Under the pieces are notes generated by a model. That model did no database searches and had not been told where the DNA came from. It saw only the letters and a program-made list of their open reading frames with translations. From assembly GCA_963920765.1 (NCBI GenBank), contig OY987242.1:35426002-35490001 (forward strand): 64,000 bases of DNA. Direction: 5' to 3'. Below, piece after piece: positions 10,966 to 22,643 of the stretch. A program made the translations under genes and the position numbers. This DNA comes from Ulota crispa (taxonomy: Eukaryota; Streptophyta; Bryopsida; Orthotrichales; Orthotrichaceae). Every line of letters begins with the position of its first letter. The stretch's first letter is position 1.

Positions 10966-12765
10966 AAGAACCTCCAAATTGTATCAATCAACTAGCTTGA
11001 CATGTGCTAAAGACTATCTTGGACATTGTTATCCTACTAATGAGTGTAGTAACCAACCAAGCCCATGCTAAACAACTTCTCAAAAGTTTGTTTTTACAAA
11101 CAAAGACCCTACCAATTACAAATATTCAATTAGCACAACTTGTGCTAAACACCATATTAAAAGGTCATTCCTTTACAAATTAGAGCTTACCAATCATATC
11201 AACCAACTAGCTTGAACCATACTAAACACTATCCTAAGTCATTGTCCTACAAAGCAACTTCTAGCATGATGATTATATCAACCAATTAACTCAACCCATG
11301 ATATGGTGGACATATAGGCTCAAAAATCATTCTCCTACAACCAAGCAAACCAAGCAATCATATCATCTAACTAGCTTGGCCCACTTTTGACACAACCCTA
11401 CAAGTCATTGTCCCACAAATCAATGCTTAACAATTGTAAACCAAAACTTAAAACCTTACATGACTATATAAATCACTTAGCTTGACCCACAATATACTAG
11501 ACACATAGTCTCAAAAGCTATTCTACTACAAATCAATGCTTGACAAAATTGTATAAACCATCTAGCACAACTTGTGTCATGCACCAACGTGAAGAGACAA
11601 TTGCATCAACTAACTAGCTTGACCCACATTACACAACCCCAAGAGTCATTATCATGCAAACTAATACTTAACAACTATATGAACCACAACTTAAAGCCTA
11701 GTGATTATATCAACCAATTAGCTTGACCCATGGCACACTAAACATACAATCTCAAAAGTAACTCTTATACATATCAATGCTTCACAGCTGTAGGAACCAT
11801 TTAGCCACAACTTGTGTAGGAAAAGAAAACATAACAATACTGCTTAATGATTGAAAGATTATAATGCTTGATCAAGAGGGTGTTAAAGCCGCAAAAACAA
11901 CTTCAACTCTTTCAATCCTCTTTTCACATGTCAAATCTAAAATGTTGATCACCAAAAAAAATATGAGGTTAAAAGAAATAACATACATAGCTCCAATCCA
12001 TTTACTGGTTTTCAAAATCTCTTTTACAATTTTTTAAAATGAATTTCTAGTGTGAATTTTTCTCTAAGATTTAGTGTATTTGAGGCTCATTTTCATTAGC
12101 TCTCAACACTAAAAAGGTCAAGATTGCAATAGACACACTTGCACAATATCTTGAATAGAAAATTCACGATCAATAATTTTCAAAATCAAGTTTTTGATGC
12201 TAAAATAAACTTCAAAAGAACAATTCTATAAAATACTAAATACTAAATAGCAAATTTGTTAGGTTTTATTGAACTTCAAAATACTGTTGGCACCAAAATG
12301 TGGTGCCTCGGGCATTTAGGGGTTAAACATTGTCGTTAAGGGACAATCATATCACTCAACTAGCTTGACCCAAGTTAGACACCATCCCAAGAGAATTACC
12401 CTACAAGTCAATGCCTCACATTTGTATAAACCAAAACTTAGAGCGCAGCGGTTATATCAACCAATTATCTCAACCTCTGATACGTTAAACACATAGTCTC
12501 AAAAATCATTCTCTCGCAAATCAATGCTTAACAATCATAGAAATCAACTAGCACAAGTTATGTTATACACTATCAACAATCATATCAACTTACTTAACCC
12601 ACGCCAAACACCATCCCAAGAATCATCCAACAAATCAATGCGTCACAATTGAATGAACCAAAACTTAGAGCGTAGTGATTGTATCAAACAATTAGCTTGA
12701 CCCATGATATGTTGGAAGCACAATTTCAAAAGCCATTCTCTTGAGCACATGAAGCACTTTGTGAC
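10966..12765. repeat. Decayed satellite-like tandem array ending at the GST gene
   Basis: Diverged units recur with motifs such as CAACTAGCTTGACCCA, ACAAATCAATGCTTA and AACCAAAACTTA. Spacing of the best-matching blocks is about 230-245 bp (for example about 11474 to 11716 and about 12445 to 12672). A non-repeat segment of about 500 bp (about 11815-12330), ending in a TTTAGGGGTTAA motif, interrupts it. The array stops a few tens of bases beyond the GST stop codon. Confidence 0.75.
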
Positions 12766-12787
12766 AAAAAAAAAGAATGGGCTAGTG

Positions 12788-15700
12788 CTACAAATCGGAG
12801 CCTAACGACCGAATCAACCAGTTGAGGTGAGCACGGAGCTGCCGGGCAGCCGGGTACGAGAGGTCCCGGGGAACGCCCACCAGGTCTCGCAAATAAGCGG
12901 CAGCCACGGCCACTTGTTCAGGAAAGCGCACACCGTTTGCGGCAGCACCAGCGGGCACGGTATCCACGCCCTGCACCAGCGCATTGGCGACCAGGTGCAG
13001 CGCCAAGTCCACGTCGTCCCGGTACTTATCACCGCCACCTGGCAGGCCTCGCAGGGCGAACCCCACCACTTTGTCGTGGTTGCTGATCAACGTCCTCGCC
13101 GCTTCCTGCTTGGCACCGCCTGCGCCGGTGCCGTCGTCGAAGCCCCAGGCCGTCTGCTCCGGTTGCAGCGGCAGCTCCCACCCCCCGTCTTTGCCGTTGA
13201 TTTTGTCCCGGTACGCTTGCCCTGCTGGTGCCGATCTGTGACACCCATTGGATTGGTTTGAGAAAAAACACATCATAAGGTATGTACAGTAGGCTACCAA
13301 AAAGATTGTTACCTCTCTAATTTTTCACTTTTTTTGAAGTCATTTTTGGCAACAAAAAGAGCCAGCACATTATCTTTTGATTTTGACAAGCTGCTTATTG
13401 GGAATTATCATGTCAGTAGTGGTGGTTTGATGTATGTATTTTTGAATTGAAAGCTCCTCAAATCCATGAGAGGAAGGCGATAAAAAAGAAAAATGTGACA
13501 ATCTTTTTGGTAGGCCATTGTACACCCATAAGCGTCAGTGTCCCCATAACTGTCACCTCTGAAATCTTGGAAAATCTGTGAAAGTGAATAGATGTAATGA
13601 CAAGAATGTACAACATGTGAACATGAAATCTTGAAAGTGGTTATGGGTGCAATGGCAATTTGCTCTTTAGAAACTCACAACTTATTCTCACAATATCCAA
13701 ATAATACATTCGAAAGTGCAAACTTATTAATTTTCTGTTCCTAATAGGATCCTATAATTTGTTAGCTGCTTATTGATACTCATCATGTTCAAAACCCTTA
13801 GTTTGACGCTTAGGGGTGTACATACCTTAAATCTTGCTAAGATGGAGGCTCTAAGATAGCAACACCCATAAGCATGAAACTAAGGATTTTGGAGGAGGAA
13901 AATCAATTGACGAATTTTGAAAAAAACATTGTCAAGTTAGCAAGAGGAAACCAAAAATATTAGTATCAATTTTAAAGTTCCAATTGCAAGTATTTGTTCA
14001 CAAAGATTTTTCAAAGTCCAAAATCACTGAAAATGTATAGTTGTGCATAGGAGATGCTAAAAATAATGCTTACTTAGTGTGCTCATATGCTCATAATACT
14101 AACTTGAGGAATTCTTAAACAATGAGATGGGGCACTCAAAACCGTCATGCCAATCACCCAAAACCATCACTTTGTCACCCATAACCAATTTTTTTTGTAT
14201 ATTGACGTAGAATTTGGCACGTAGGCAATGCTCATGGGGACATTCACAGAGAGGGGTGTTGCTACCTTAAAAGCAACCATGTTCTAAATGCATTTCCTAT
14301 TTAGGAATGAGTGACATGTTCAATCAGATATTATCATTGATGAGTTAAGTAGGTTTAAATGGTTGGTTTATGGACTTCCTACCTTAATTTTCCTTTTTTC
14401 TGAATCGCTTTAGTGTATGACACTTATAATCAACAACTATTGTTGCTAAAGCACAACACATATATCCATGAGCTCAATAACAATTTCACCAACAAGAAGA
14501 ACAAAACCCAAGTTGCATCTTGGCAATCTCAAATTATTGGTGGCTTTTTTTGACAAAGTAATATACTAGCTGCTTAAATTTAGGAATTGTTGGTTATAAG
14601 CGTAGTACACTATAGTTAGAAAATGTCACCGGTTTTGATGTTCTTTTTTATTGATGGAAAAACATTGAGTTTGTGAAAATATGGCATTTGTTGATTAGTG
14701 CTAAGAGGCTGGTTATATTTGACCATGTATAGCCAATGAATTTGGTATAATTAATGATGTTATAATGTTTACTGGCTTTGGGTCGCAAGGGAGCAGGATG
14801 TTTTGCATTGAGAGAAGTTGGAAGAAGCGACCTTGAGCAAGTTTGAGTAAATATCTTAATGTCACATTTAACTCTTTAACAACAAGAGTTCTGAAAAGAC
14901 ATTAGAAATCGACCACTTTCTGGTTACCTTGGCCTTAAAGCGTTGATTAAGTATGGACTATCCAAGAAAGATGTGTTAAAATAAAAAGACATGCGAAAAT
15001 TTGAAAAGAGTATATGTAAAATAATAGTAAATCTTTAAATTTTAAGGACATAGAAAGTCCAATAGTAGTTAAATGTGTCATCTTACTCGAAAAGCAAGCT
15101 GATGTATTATAGGGACAAAACCTTTTATAGAGCTTCTTGTAGCCTCACGTAGCATAACTGCTTGTTTTTTTACAAAGTTTCTTCTTACATTCTTAGAAAT
15201 CATGATGGTCCACTTTGCATTTGCAATAAATTGTATGCGTAACCAGATTTTTCTTTATTAAAGTTGCAAAAACAGTGCTCGTGATGTTCAAAATATAACA
15301 TGTGACATTTTCATGGATTAAGCATCATAACGTTATGTATTTTTACATAGAAAAACAAGATTTAAAGAAAGCATCTTGTTTTAGGATAGAAAAAAAAACA
15401 TAACAAACCATTTCCATTAGAAGAAAAGAAAAGCACCTATGTAGAGTGTGATGTTTTTTGAATACTTTTCAAGGCAATTTGGATGAGTGTTTCGTTACAC
15501 AAAAGTATCACATCTACAAAGGGGTTCGTCTTCTGATAATTGAATGTTTTCAAGCAATTTTTGCAACACAATTAGAATTGTGTTCTATGTAGTGTCCGGG
15601 GAGGATTTCAAACTTCATTGGCAGAAGTCCAACATGTCTCATTTTCAAATGCTGATATTGCCTACATATTTATACTGTAGTTGAACATGTTTTGAAATTT

Positions 15701-18700
15701 TGACCAATTTTTTTTATAGACGATTTAAATTTTGAATGGTTATTTTTGTCATTCTATTTGCCTAACTTTCTATTGTTTTTTTTTTTTTGATCTCCTCGCT
15801 CATTGGTTCTGAAGACTGACCTGCAAGGGCCGATTTGCGGTTCCAGGTCGTGAGTGTGGGTGAAGTCGTCGGACTTCATGGCTTGGTATGCAGGCCGGGA
15901 GTCCATGGCATCAAACCACCCATTGACCGCCGGCCACCGGTCATTCCCTCTGATTTTCACTCCTGGCCAGTAGGGCATACTTGCTGCTATCCTCTCTAGA
16001 AACGGCGCGTACACGGCATCCACCATTGAAAACTGCCAGGTGTCAGTTACTCGGATTAGTTGGCTCCGATACCAAAGTTTGCTATGAAACAACAGAATAA
16101 CAGGCGTAGAAACTCAGACAAAATTTCAAAAACAAGACAACACAAATTTGGACAAGGCATACTTGTACGTTTTAATGAGTATATGAGAATCCCTCTGTAA
16201 TAGCAGGCAAAAAGATACAAATCTAGAAGAATGCACACAAATCTCTTTGAGAACTCTGCACATTTCGAATGGAATGGCAGAAAAGTGTCGATTTTAACAC
16301 ACGAGATTTGCAAATAATCTTGTTATGAAGGCCAAGGATTACCAAAAAAAAGTAAGAATAGGTCTACAACAAAAAAAAAACGAGTAGAAAAAAAAACCCC
16401 AAGTTAAACAGATGTGACAAAGCAAGTGATGAAAAGTGTTTTAAGAAAAAGTATAGGGATTTTTGTTCTAGTATTGTTCTAATATGCTTTAATGGATGCA
16501 CAAGAACCAAGATAAGAACATGCATTAAAACTTGCGTTCTTATGCATTCTAACACCTGTTCGAAACCCAAATTAAACATTGTTATTGGTAACAAAGGTTA
16601 CTTTCTTCCTGAACTTTCTGAATTTCAGTTCGAGCTCAAAGGAATAAAAGGGAATTTATATGTAAAGGTATGAAACCAGAAAAAAGTTACAAATACGAGC
16701 ATATTAACGGTAATTACAAACAGGGGCACATTTCAAATATAGTAACTCTCTTTTGCTCATTGAGTTGCAACTAATTACCCAATCTTTGATACTCTTAAGA
16801 AACCTCTCACTAAAGCACAACTCACATGTGCAGACATTGTGTCCTCTCACACTTCCTCAACACATTTGATCCTCACAACAATATCCAAATAATCGGGTAG
16901 ATATAGTATTGTATGTGTGTCCCTATTCGTAATTATTTTGTGATTTTGTCCCCTTATTTGTATTCTTCCCAAAAAGTTTTGGTAGACGTCAAGACATTAG
17001 GTGTGAGGACTAGCACATTAGGGCGTGCTAAGAGTATCACTTCCCTATTTTATTTCATTAAAGTTCTACAAGTTTTTTGCTAAAGAAGCTTGGCGTAGAG
17101 TTTCAGGAGTGGAAGAAGGTTCTTAAATTTCACTCAGGCTAAACCCATGCTACTATTTGAGATAAAATATCTTGGTTTACATAATTTACAACAACAGAAG
17201 CATCAGAGCTGGCCTAAGCAATTTCAGGATTGTGTTCTAGAAATCTCTACCAAAAGCTTTGTACTTTGAAAACAGAAGAATCATATTTAGATTAATTTAA
17301 ACACAAATTTTCAAACCCTAATACAAAAAATGCAAGGTTTGACGCCCTCTAATGGCAACGTTTGCAATTATAGCTAGTTAAGGGTTTTAGAGTTGGCCCA
17401 CCCATGAGAAGAGAACTTCAAAGTCGTGTTCCAAAACTCTACAGGAAGGTCGGGTTTGGAAGGAAAATTAAAAAAACTCGCATTTGACTAGCTCTACAAA
17501 CCTCCAATCACAAAGCAAGAATCACAGGGTTTAACGATCCCCAAACAATTAACAACACTTGGCAACAACAATTTGACAAAAATCAACAAAAACTCTATAA
17601 CACTCCATAACACTAGATAGCAATCACTAACACTAAATTGCCATCACTATATAGCAATTGGCAACCAACACTAGACAACAAATAGCAACCAACACTAAAC
17701 AATGGTCAATAGCAAGCACTAGCAAACAATTGCTAGGACAAGACAACAATCGCCAATATTAAACAACACTCCCTAGCACAACACAACAATTGCTTGAACT
17801 AGACAACAATCACTTGCTAAACAACAACTACTTGCCAACACTAGATAGCAATCAACATCAAATACTAAGCAACAATTGACAAGCAACACATAGACAACAA
17901 TCAACAACAAGCACTAAACAACAATTGCTAACACAAGATAGCAATTGCCAGCACAAGATAGCAATTGCCGGCTCAACATAGCAAAGCAATTGCTAGCTCA
18001 AGATAGCAATTGCCAACACAAGATAGCAACTAATTGCTAGCATTAGAAAATAATTGACAACAGACATTAGATAACAACAATTGGAAACAAATTCTAGACA
18101 GCAGTTGACAACAAGGACTAAACAACAATCGCCACCAAGGACTACACAACACTCCCCAACAATCAACAACAATTGGGCACCAATTTCATCAAATTTGTAA
18201 CAAGTTGCATACAAAATGTACGAACACCGGGGGGCGTATAGCGCACCTTGTCACCGAGAAAATAAGGACCGCCAAACCGTCGCAAGGCGTCGTTCACTTG
18301 ATCCATGGTCTTATCAAAGGCGCCCATGTCGGGCCAGGAGCTCTTCAAGCGACTCAGCCACGCCCCAAACAGGCGCCTTTCCAACGCCAGCAACGCCGGC
18401 ACCGCCTCCCGCTGCTCCGCATTCTCCGACGGCAGCAGCGGAGTGTGGTCGGGAAACCTGTCCTCCAGCAGGAACATGATGTCCATGCTCTCCGTCACAA
18501 TGCTCCCGTCCAATTGCAGCACCGGCAACAGCCCCGACGGCACCATCTTCGTGAACCACGCGGGCTTCTCCCCGTAGCACCGCATGTTCACCTTCTCGAT
18601 CTCGTACGGGATGCGCTTCTCCTCCAGCTGCAGCCACACGCGCTCGCAATACGGGCACCAGCTCGAATTGTCCCTGCACTCCCATCACCCCTCGCCCTTG

Positions 18701-18924
18701 TCATTGCCACGTTTCCACAAATGCGCACCGGTGGTGTTTGATCGGAAATGCGAGAGAGAGGGGAAAGGGAAACCTTACCTGTAGAACACGAGTGCCGGTG
18801 CCTGGCCTGACTCGAACACCCGCTTCTTCGCATTCGGCAGCCGCGACGCCAGTGCGTCGTCGTTCGGGAGCAGTCCTGCAAGCTCGTCCCACGATTGCAA
18901 GGTCGCGTCCACGGGCGACGCCAT
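12788..18924 (-). CDS. GST-like / thioredoxin-fold protein with CPYC motif, four exons
   Basis: Coding exons on the minus strand: 18779-18924, 18247-18673, 15821-16032 and 13235-12788 (stop TAG at 12788-12790). They join in frame to 410 residues with GT-AG introns of 105, 2214 and 2585 bp. Residues about 41-130 form a GST N-terminal thioredoxin fold: CPYC at 55-58, a VPSGLLPVL cis-proline segment and an ES motif. Exon 3 (FSMVDAVYAPFLER) is typical of a GST C-terminal helical domain, and exon 4 adds about 150 residues. The CXXC suggests glutathione-dependent thiol exchange rather than Ser/Tyr GST conjugation; this is inferred from the family. It resembles plant GST-family proteins outside the classical tau and phi classes. 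The start chosen is MASPVD; the frame stays open upstream to 19410, and that extension could be a plastid transit peptide. The third donor and fourth acceptor are supported by phase. The exons are far more GC-rich than the introns. Confidence 0.85.
13285..13522. mobile_element. mariner-like MITE in GST intron 3, 238 bp
   Basis: TA-flanked ends CAGTAGGCTACCAAAAAGAT and, reverse complemented, CAATGGCCTACCAAAAAGAT. It lies about 50 bp upstream (transcript sense) of the last GST exon. Confidence 0.72.
13523..13829. mobile_element. TAAGGTAG-type MITE, truncated relative of 22644-22943
   Basis: The interior aligns in reverse with 22644-22943 (shared GATCCTATAATTTG and ACAACATGTGAACATGAAA). The right end reads TACCTTA as in full copies; the left end is degraded. 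It lies in GST intron 3. Confidence 0.65.
13852..14269. mobile_element. TAAGGTAG-type MITE, 418 bp
   Basis: The ends are TAAGATAGCAACACCCATAA and the complement of TAAGGTAGCAACACCCC. The interior aligns with 20428-20808, including TTTGTTCACAAAGATTTTTC. It lies in GST intron 3. Confidence 0.78.
14270..15820. other. Rest of GST intron 3, nothing recognised
   Basis: AT-rich intron sequence with no frame or repeat I can support. Confidence 0.55.
16033..17535. other. GST intron 2, 3' part, nothing recognised
   Basis: AT-rich intron sequence. No gene-like frame or clear repeat. Confidence 0.55.
17536..18190. repeat. CAA/ATTGC-rich low-complexity tract in GST intron 2
   Basis: About 650 bp of degenerate short units such as AACAACAATTGCTAGCACA and AGATAGCAATTGCCA. 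It begins about 55 bp inside the intron from the exon 2 donor. Confidence 0.88.
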
Positions 18925-19410
18925 AGCTCGTAAGGTGAGTCTCTTTGGTCGCTGATCACTTTTTAATGCGCATCGTCTCCGGGAATTCCAGCTACCGAGC
19001 TCGAGCTGGTTGCGATTCGGAGAGAGTTGCGAGCATCGGAGTCCGATCCGAGCGGTGTTGCAGTGCAGCAGCAGCAGGGAGTCCAGCGATGACAGCATCC
19101 TCAACGAATTCGACGTCCCCGAAACGGCGCACTTCGCTAGCCTCGTCCGCTGCTCATCAACGTCGAAGACAATCAAAAAGTGCTCGCATTTGTGCTCGCG
19201 TTTGAGAGCCGAGTGCCCGAGATGCGGTGCGATCGGGTTGAATTTGCCGACGCGGGCGTGGGGACGTAGCTTGCGCTCCACCACGCATTGCGAGCAGAAG
19301 CTCGCTCGCTGGAGTCGCTGCAGCCCTCGCGCCAGCCCCGTCACCGATGTTGCTGATGATACCCGGCACCCAATCGACAAAAGTGCTTCTACTTTTTTAC
19401 TGCAACTCAT
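18925..19410 (-). other. Open 5' extension of the GST-like gene (possible transit peptide or 5' UTR)
   Basis: The frame of GST exon 1 continues upstream without a stop for 162 codons to an ATG at 19408-19410. The extension is rich in Ser, Arg and Leu, poor in acidic residues near its start (MSCSKKVEALLS...), and GC-rich like the exons. That composition fits an organelle transit peptide but could also be an open 5' UTR. Using this start, the protein would be about 572 residues. Confidence 0.4.
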
Positions 19411-20109
19411 TTTGGGGGCTCAGTGTAATGCACATACGTTGATGTGGGGCCAGGGAGAAAAAAGCACTGTTTTTTCAATCGCCAGAAAATGTCCAGAAAA
19501 TAGGGTAGTCACGGTTGAGTTTTTGCATTCTCAATCTTCACAGAAAACTGATGTGCCACTTTATCCGCGACTGGTGCAAGGCCAATTCCATGAAGATTGA
19601 GGAAAAAGAAATCTTGTCCCCCAAGCATGAAGAAATGGCTTGAGAATACTTTTGCATGATAACTCTTACCATGGTCCGCCTGTTTACGCGTCCAAGAATT
19701 GCTTTTCACTCTTGCTTTTTCTTGCTTTTTTTGCTCCTCCAATCGGTGGCCATGTTGCCTTCCTCTAAGTAAAACATTCTTCATTCTTCATTCTCCATCA
19801 CCCACAAAAGGGGTGTCACACCTCCTTCCATGAAGAAGTGTTTCCATTGGCTCCTACATTCACTCAACCATTTCTCAACCTTCACGGAAATCTCAATCTC
19901 AAACCAACCCTAACTACCCCTAATGCGAGAGAATGTGAGAGTTTAGATATTAACCATTAGGAGATTAAATATGAGAATTTTGAATTCATACTTAGATTCA
20001 GAGACCCTATTTTAATTTGAGACACCGGAGGAAAATACTATTACCTTGGTTTGGAAAAAAAAACACGAGCTTTTCTGCCTTGGCCCCACATTGACGTACA
20101 AGCAGTAAA
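19411..20109. other. Upstream flank of the GST-like gene
   Basis: It would contain the GST promoter. No TATA box or other defined site was recognised. Confidence 0.45.
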
Positions 20110-20350
20110 CATAACATTGTTAACCTCCACTAGGGGGTCCCTTTTGCTCCCCAAATATGAGGATCCCCAGTGAATACCATTTGTCAGTTCTAAACCGAGG
20201 CCCAATCAGCTTTTAAAATCTTTAACTAAACCCTCTCCAAAGCATATAGGGAGGGATATTCCTCAAGGGCCGGGGGGATATTCCTCAAGGGCCGGGGGGA
20301 TATTCCTCAAGGGCCGGGGGGAGGAATAAACCCTGGTCAACAATGTTATG
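20110..20350. mobile_element. MITE-like element with CATAACATTGTTAAC ends
   Basis: The left end CATAACATTGTTAACC and the right end (complement CATAACATTGTTGACC) form inverted repeats, and match the ends of the hairpin at 37117-37325. The interior includes the 22-bp tandem repeat. Confidence 0.62.
20254..20321. repeat. Tandem repeat, 22 bp x 3
   Basis: Three copies of a unit starting GGATATTCCTCAAGGGCCGG. Confidence 0.93.
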
Positions 20351-20427
20351 AAACTGAGCCCTCATTTTGAGATAATTTTTGCAGTAAAAAATAAAAAGGA
20401 CGAGGTCTCAGAATTGTCGTGAACACA

Positions 20428-20808
20428 TAAGGTAGGCGCACCCATAAGCGTGGAAATAAGGGTTTTGGAGTAGGTAAAACAATTGACTAACTTTGTACAA
20501 AATATGGTAAGTTAGGAAATGGAAACCAAAAATATTGGCATCAATTTCAAGGTTCCAACTGCAAGCATTTGTTCACAAAGATTTTTCAAAGTCCAAAATC
20601 ACTAAAATTGTAAGAACCATGTGTAAGAGATGCTAAAAACAAGGCTTGCTGGTTCTTAAATAGTGAGATGGGTACTCAAAACCTCATACTAATCACCCAC
20701 AACCATCATTGCATCACGTATAACCATCACTCAATCACCCACAACCATTTATATTTTTATTGATTAGCCCTGCCACTGTCAGGTGACGGGCATGGGGACG
20801 CTACCTTA
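20428..20808. mobile_element. TAAGGTAG-type MITE, 381 bp
   Basis: It starts TAAGGTAGGCGCACCCATAA and ends with the complement of TAAGGTAGCG. The interior matches 13852-14269. Confidence 0.75.
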
Positions 20809-20817
20809 ACGACTTTT

Positions 20818-22462
20818 TCAAACGACGGAAACCCTAAAGAGCGCCACCTCCGCTTTGTCCTTTTTTCTATTGGGAGCACTGACGTGGAAGAGATAAGAGA
20901 GTGGGGGGCAGTGATGATGTTGTCGGAAGCAGGGAAATTGGGGGTTGAATGTTTTTCTGCGTTGCGACGGCGGAGGAGCTGGGTTGGGTTGGGTTGGGTT
21001 GGGAGCCACTACAGTAGCGAGGCGCCGAGGACTCGGACTCTCGGACGTTGAACTAAGTTAGAAAAAGTGCCTTCTCCCCTTTCCGACATGGATACGACTC
21101 CCGGCCTGCAGCACCAGCACCAGCAGCACTAGCAGCAGCCATGGCGAGGACGACGACTAAGCTTATAACCTTCCCGATCGCCCTCTCTCTCTCTCTGTGA
21201 AGCTCTGACGTGATCGCCCTGATGCGATTGCAGCGCTGTGCACAACAATGAGCGACGATGACGATGCGGAAGGCGATGAAGACGACGACGACGATGGAGA
21301 CGATGGCGATGGCGATGATGATGATGATGATGGAGTTGAAGCGCACTCCTACTCTGAATGTGAGCAATGGTTATGACGGGCGAGAGGAGATCGACGCTAA
21401 CTTGGGGATGGTAACTAACCACTGTGAACCCCCGTGTTTCTCTTGCGTCGTGGATGCCGCCAGTTTCAAATTGGAACGTCGTCTTCTTCTTATTATAAGT
21501 CCCTGTACTCGTACTGGAGTTCGCCTTCTACTCCTAACTTAAGTCGTGTTACAGATTGTTGATCTTGTTGGTCTGCTTCTTATAAAGCTCATCGTGGAGC
21601 ATGGGTTTCGAAATTTGCAGGGCTCAAGTGTCGACAGCAACAGCACCAGCAACATCAGGATGCGGGGGGAGCGACGCAGACGCAGAAACAGACGTAGAGG
21701 AGGTCGCGTGGACGTGACGATGCGGCGCTGTCGAACACCACGGAGCGCTGGCCTTGGGATTGCTCGTGACGTAACGCAGGTGGTGTGTGTCTCTGTTCGT
21801 CTGATCTCGTTCGTTGCTCCCATTGCTGTTTTAGGTTTAGTTTTCCTAATCAGTTCCCCTCATCGTCTTTCTTCTTCTGCTGTTTTCCTGACAATGGCTC
21901 AAGTGCCTCCTAGAGCTTCAGTACACGCGATGCTTTGACAGGACCTAACCCTGCGGTTTTGCCTGTGACAGAATCGAAGGGGACTAGTAGTGACAGCGCT
22001 TCGGCTGGAAACGGAAGTGCAGCAAGTTTTGGGGGCGACTAGAAGCAGCAGAATGGGGAGAGCTTTGGCCTGGAATGGTGCAGGAGGGCCCCCAATGGTG
22101 GATCAACCTTGCGCTGAAGGAGAAGAAGGAGTTGCAGAACTGCAGGGGCGGCGTTTGGGCCACAGACGCCGTGGTCGTGTGGACATGGGCTGCGGTGGTG
22201 GTGGTGGCGGCGTGGGGGAGGCCTCGGGAGCAGCTCCTGCGGTGGAGGCATGGCAGCAGCAGCAGCAGCGAGTGAAGAAGACGTGTTATGTTGGGGAGGG
22301 GTTTCGACGGTGGCAGTGTTCAGTATGGTCACCTCCGTGTGGATGGTGACGCCATGCGAGATGCAGAGGAAATCAGGGATTTTGTGAAGGCCGCTTTTTC
22401 TCTGCTTCCTCTGCAACTCTGTTCTTATCCACCGAGGGACTGATCACTTTTGCCGCATACAG
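20818..22462. other. GC-rich gene-like island without a defensible gene
   Basis: It has exon-like GC content, trinucleotide runs and several plausible splice signals. A short frame from ATG at 21249 encodes a strongly acidic Asp-rich peptide that stops after 42 residues. A GT donor lies just before that stop and an AG at about 21620, but the joined frame soon stops too. Other open pieces (21990-22349, 22288-22440) are in different phases. It could be a decayed gene, a non-coding transcript or a promoter. The TTGGG x 5 run near 20975-21001 is part of it. Confidence 0.4.
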
Positions 22463-22465
22463 GTA

Positions 22466-22493
22466 CCCCCCCCACCCCCCCCCCCCCCCCCCC
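22466..22493. repeat. Poly-C tract
   Basis: Nearly uninterrupted C run, a likely sequencing and assembly weak point. Confidence 0.95.
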
Positions 22494-22643
22494 TCTCCCA
22501 CAATTGCTCCTCCTCCCTCCTCGTCTTGCTCAAATTCAAAACTAGCACAGCAAACCCGAAAACTTTACTGCAAACTCAAAACTAGCACAGCAAATCCCAA
22601 ACTAGCACTGCGAATCTAAAACTAGCTCAGCAAATCCTAGACT

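Noticed and set aside
11815-12330. Insertion in the satellite-like array as a complete TTAA element
   Set aside because: The right end (TTTAGGGGTTAA) is present but the left end could not be placed, so it is mentioned only within the array entry.
10966-12765. CRISPR-like or other spaced repeat array
   Set aside because: Units are long, diverged and directly adjoining, in a plant genome. A decayed tandem array explains them.
20960-21001. Telomere-like GGGTT run
   Set aside because: The unit is TTGGG x 5, not the plant TTTAGGG, and it is short.
21053-21422. Minus-strand Ile/His-rich frames
   Set aside because: Shadows of the GAT/GAC trinucleotide run on the plus strand.
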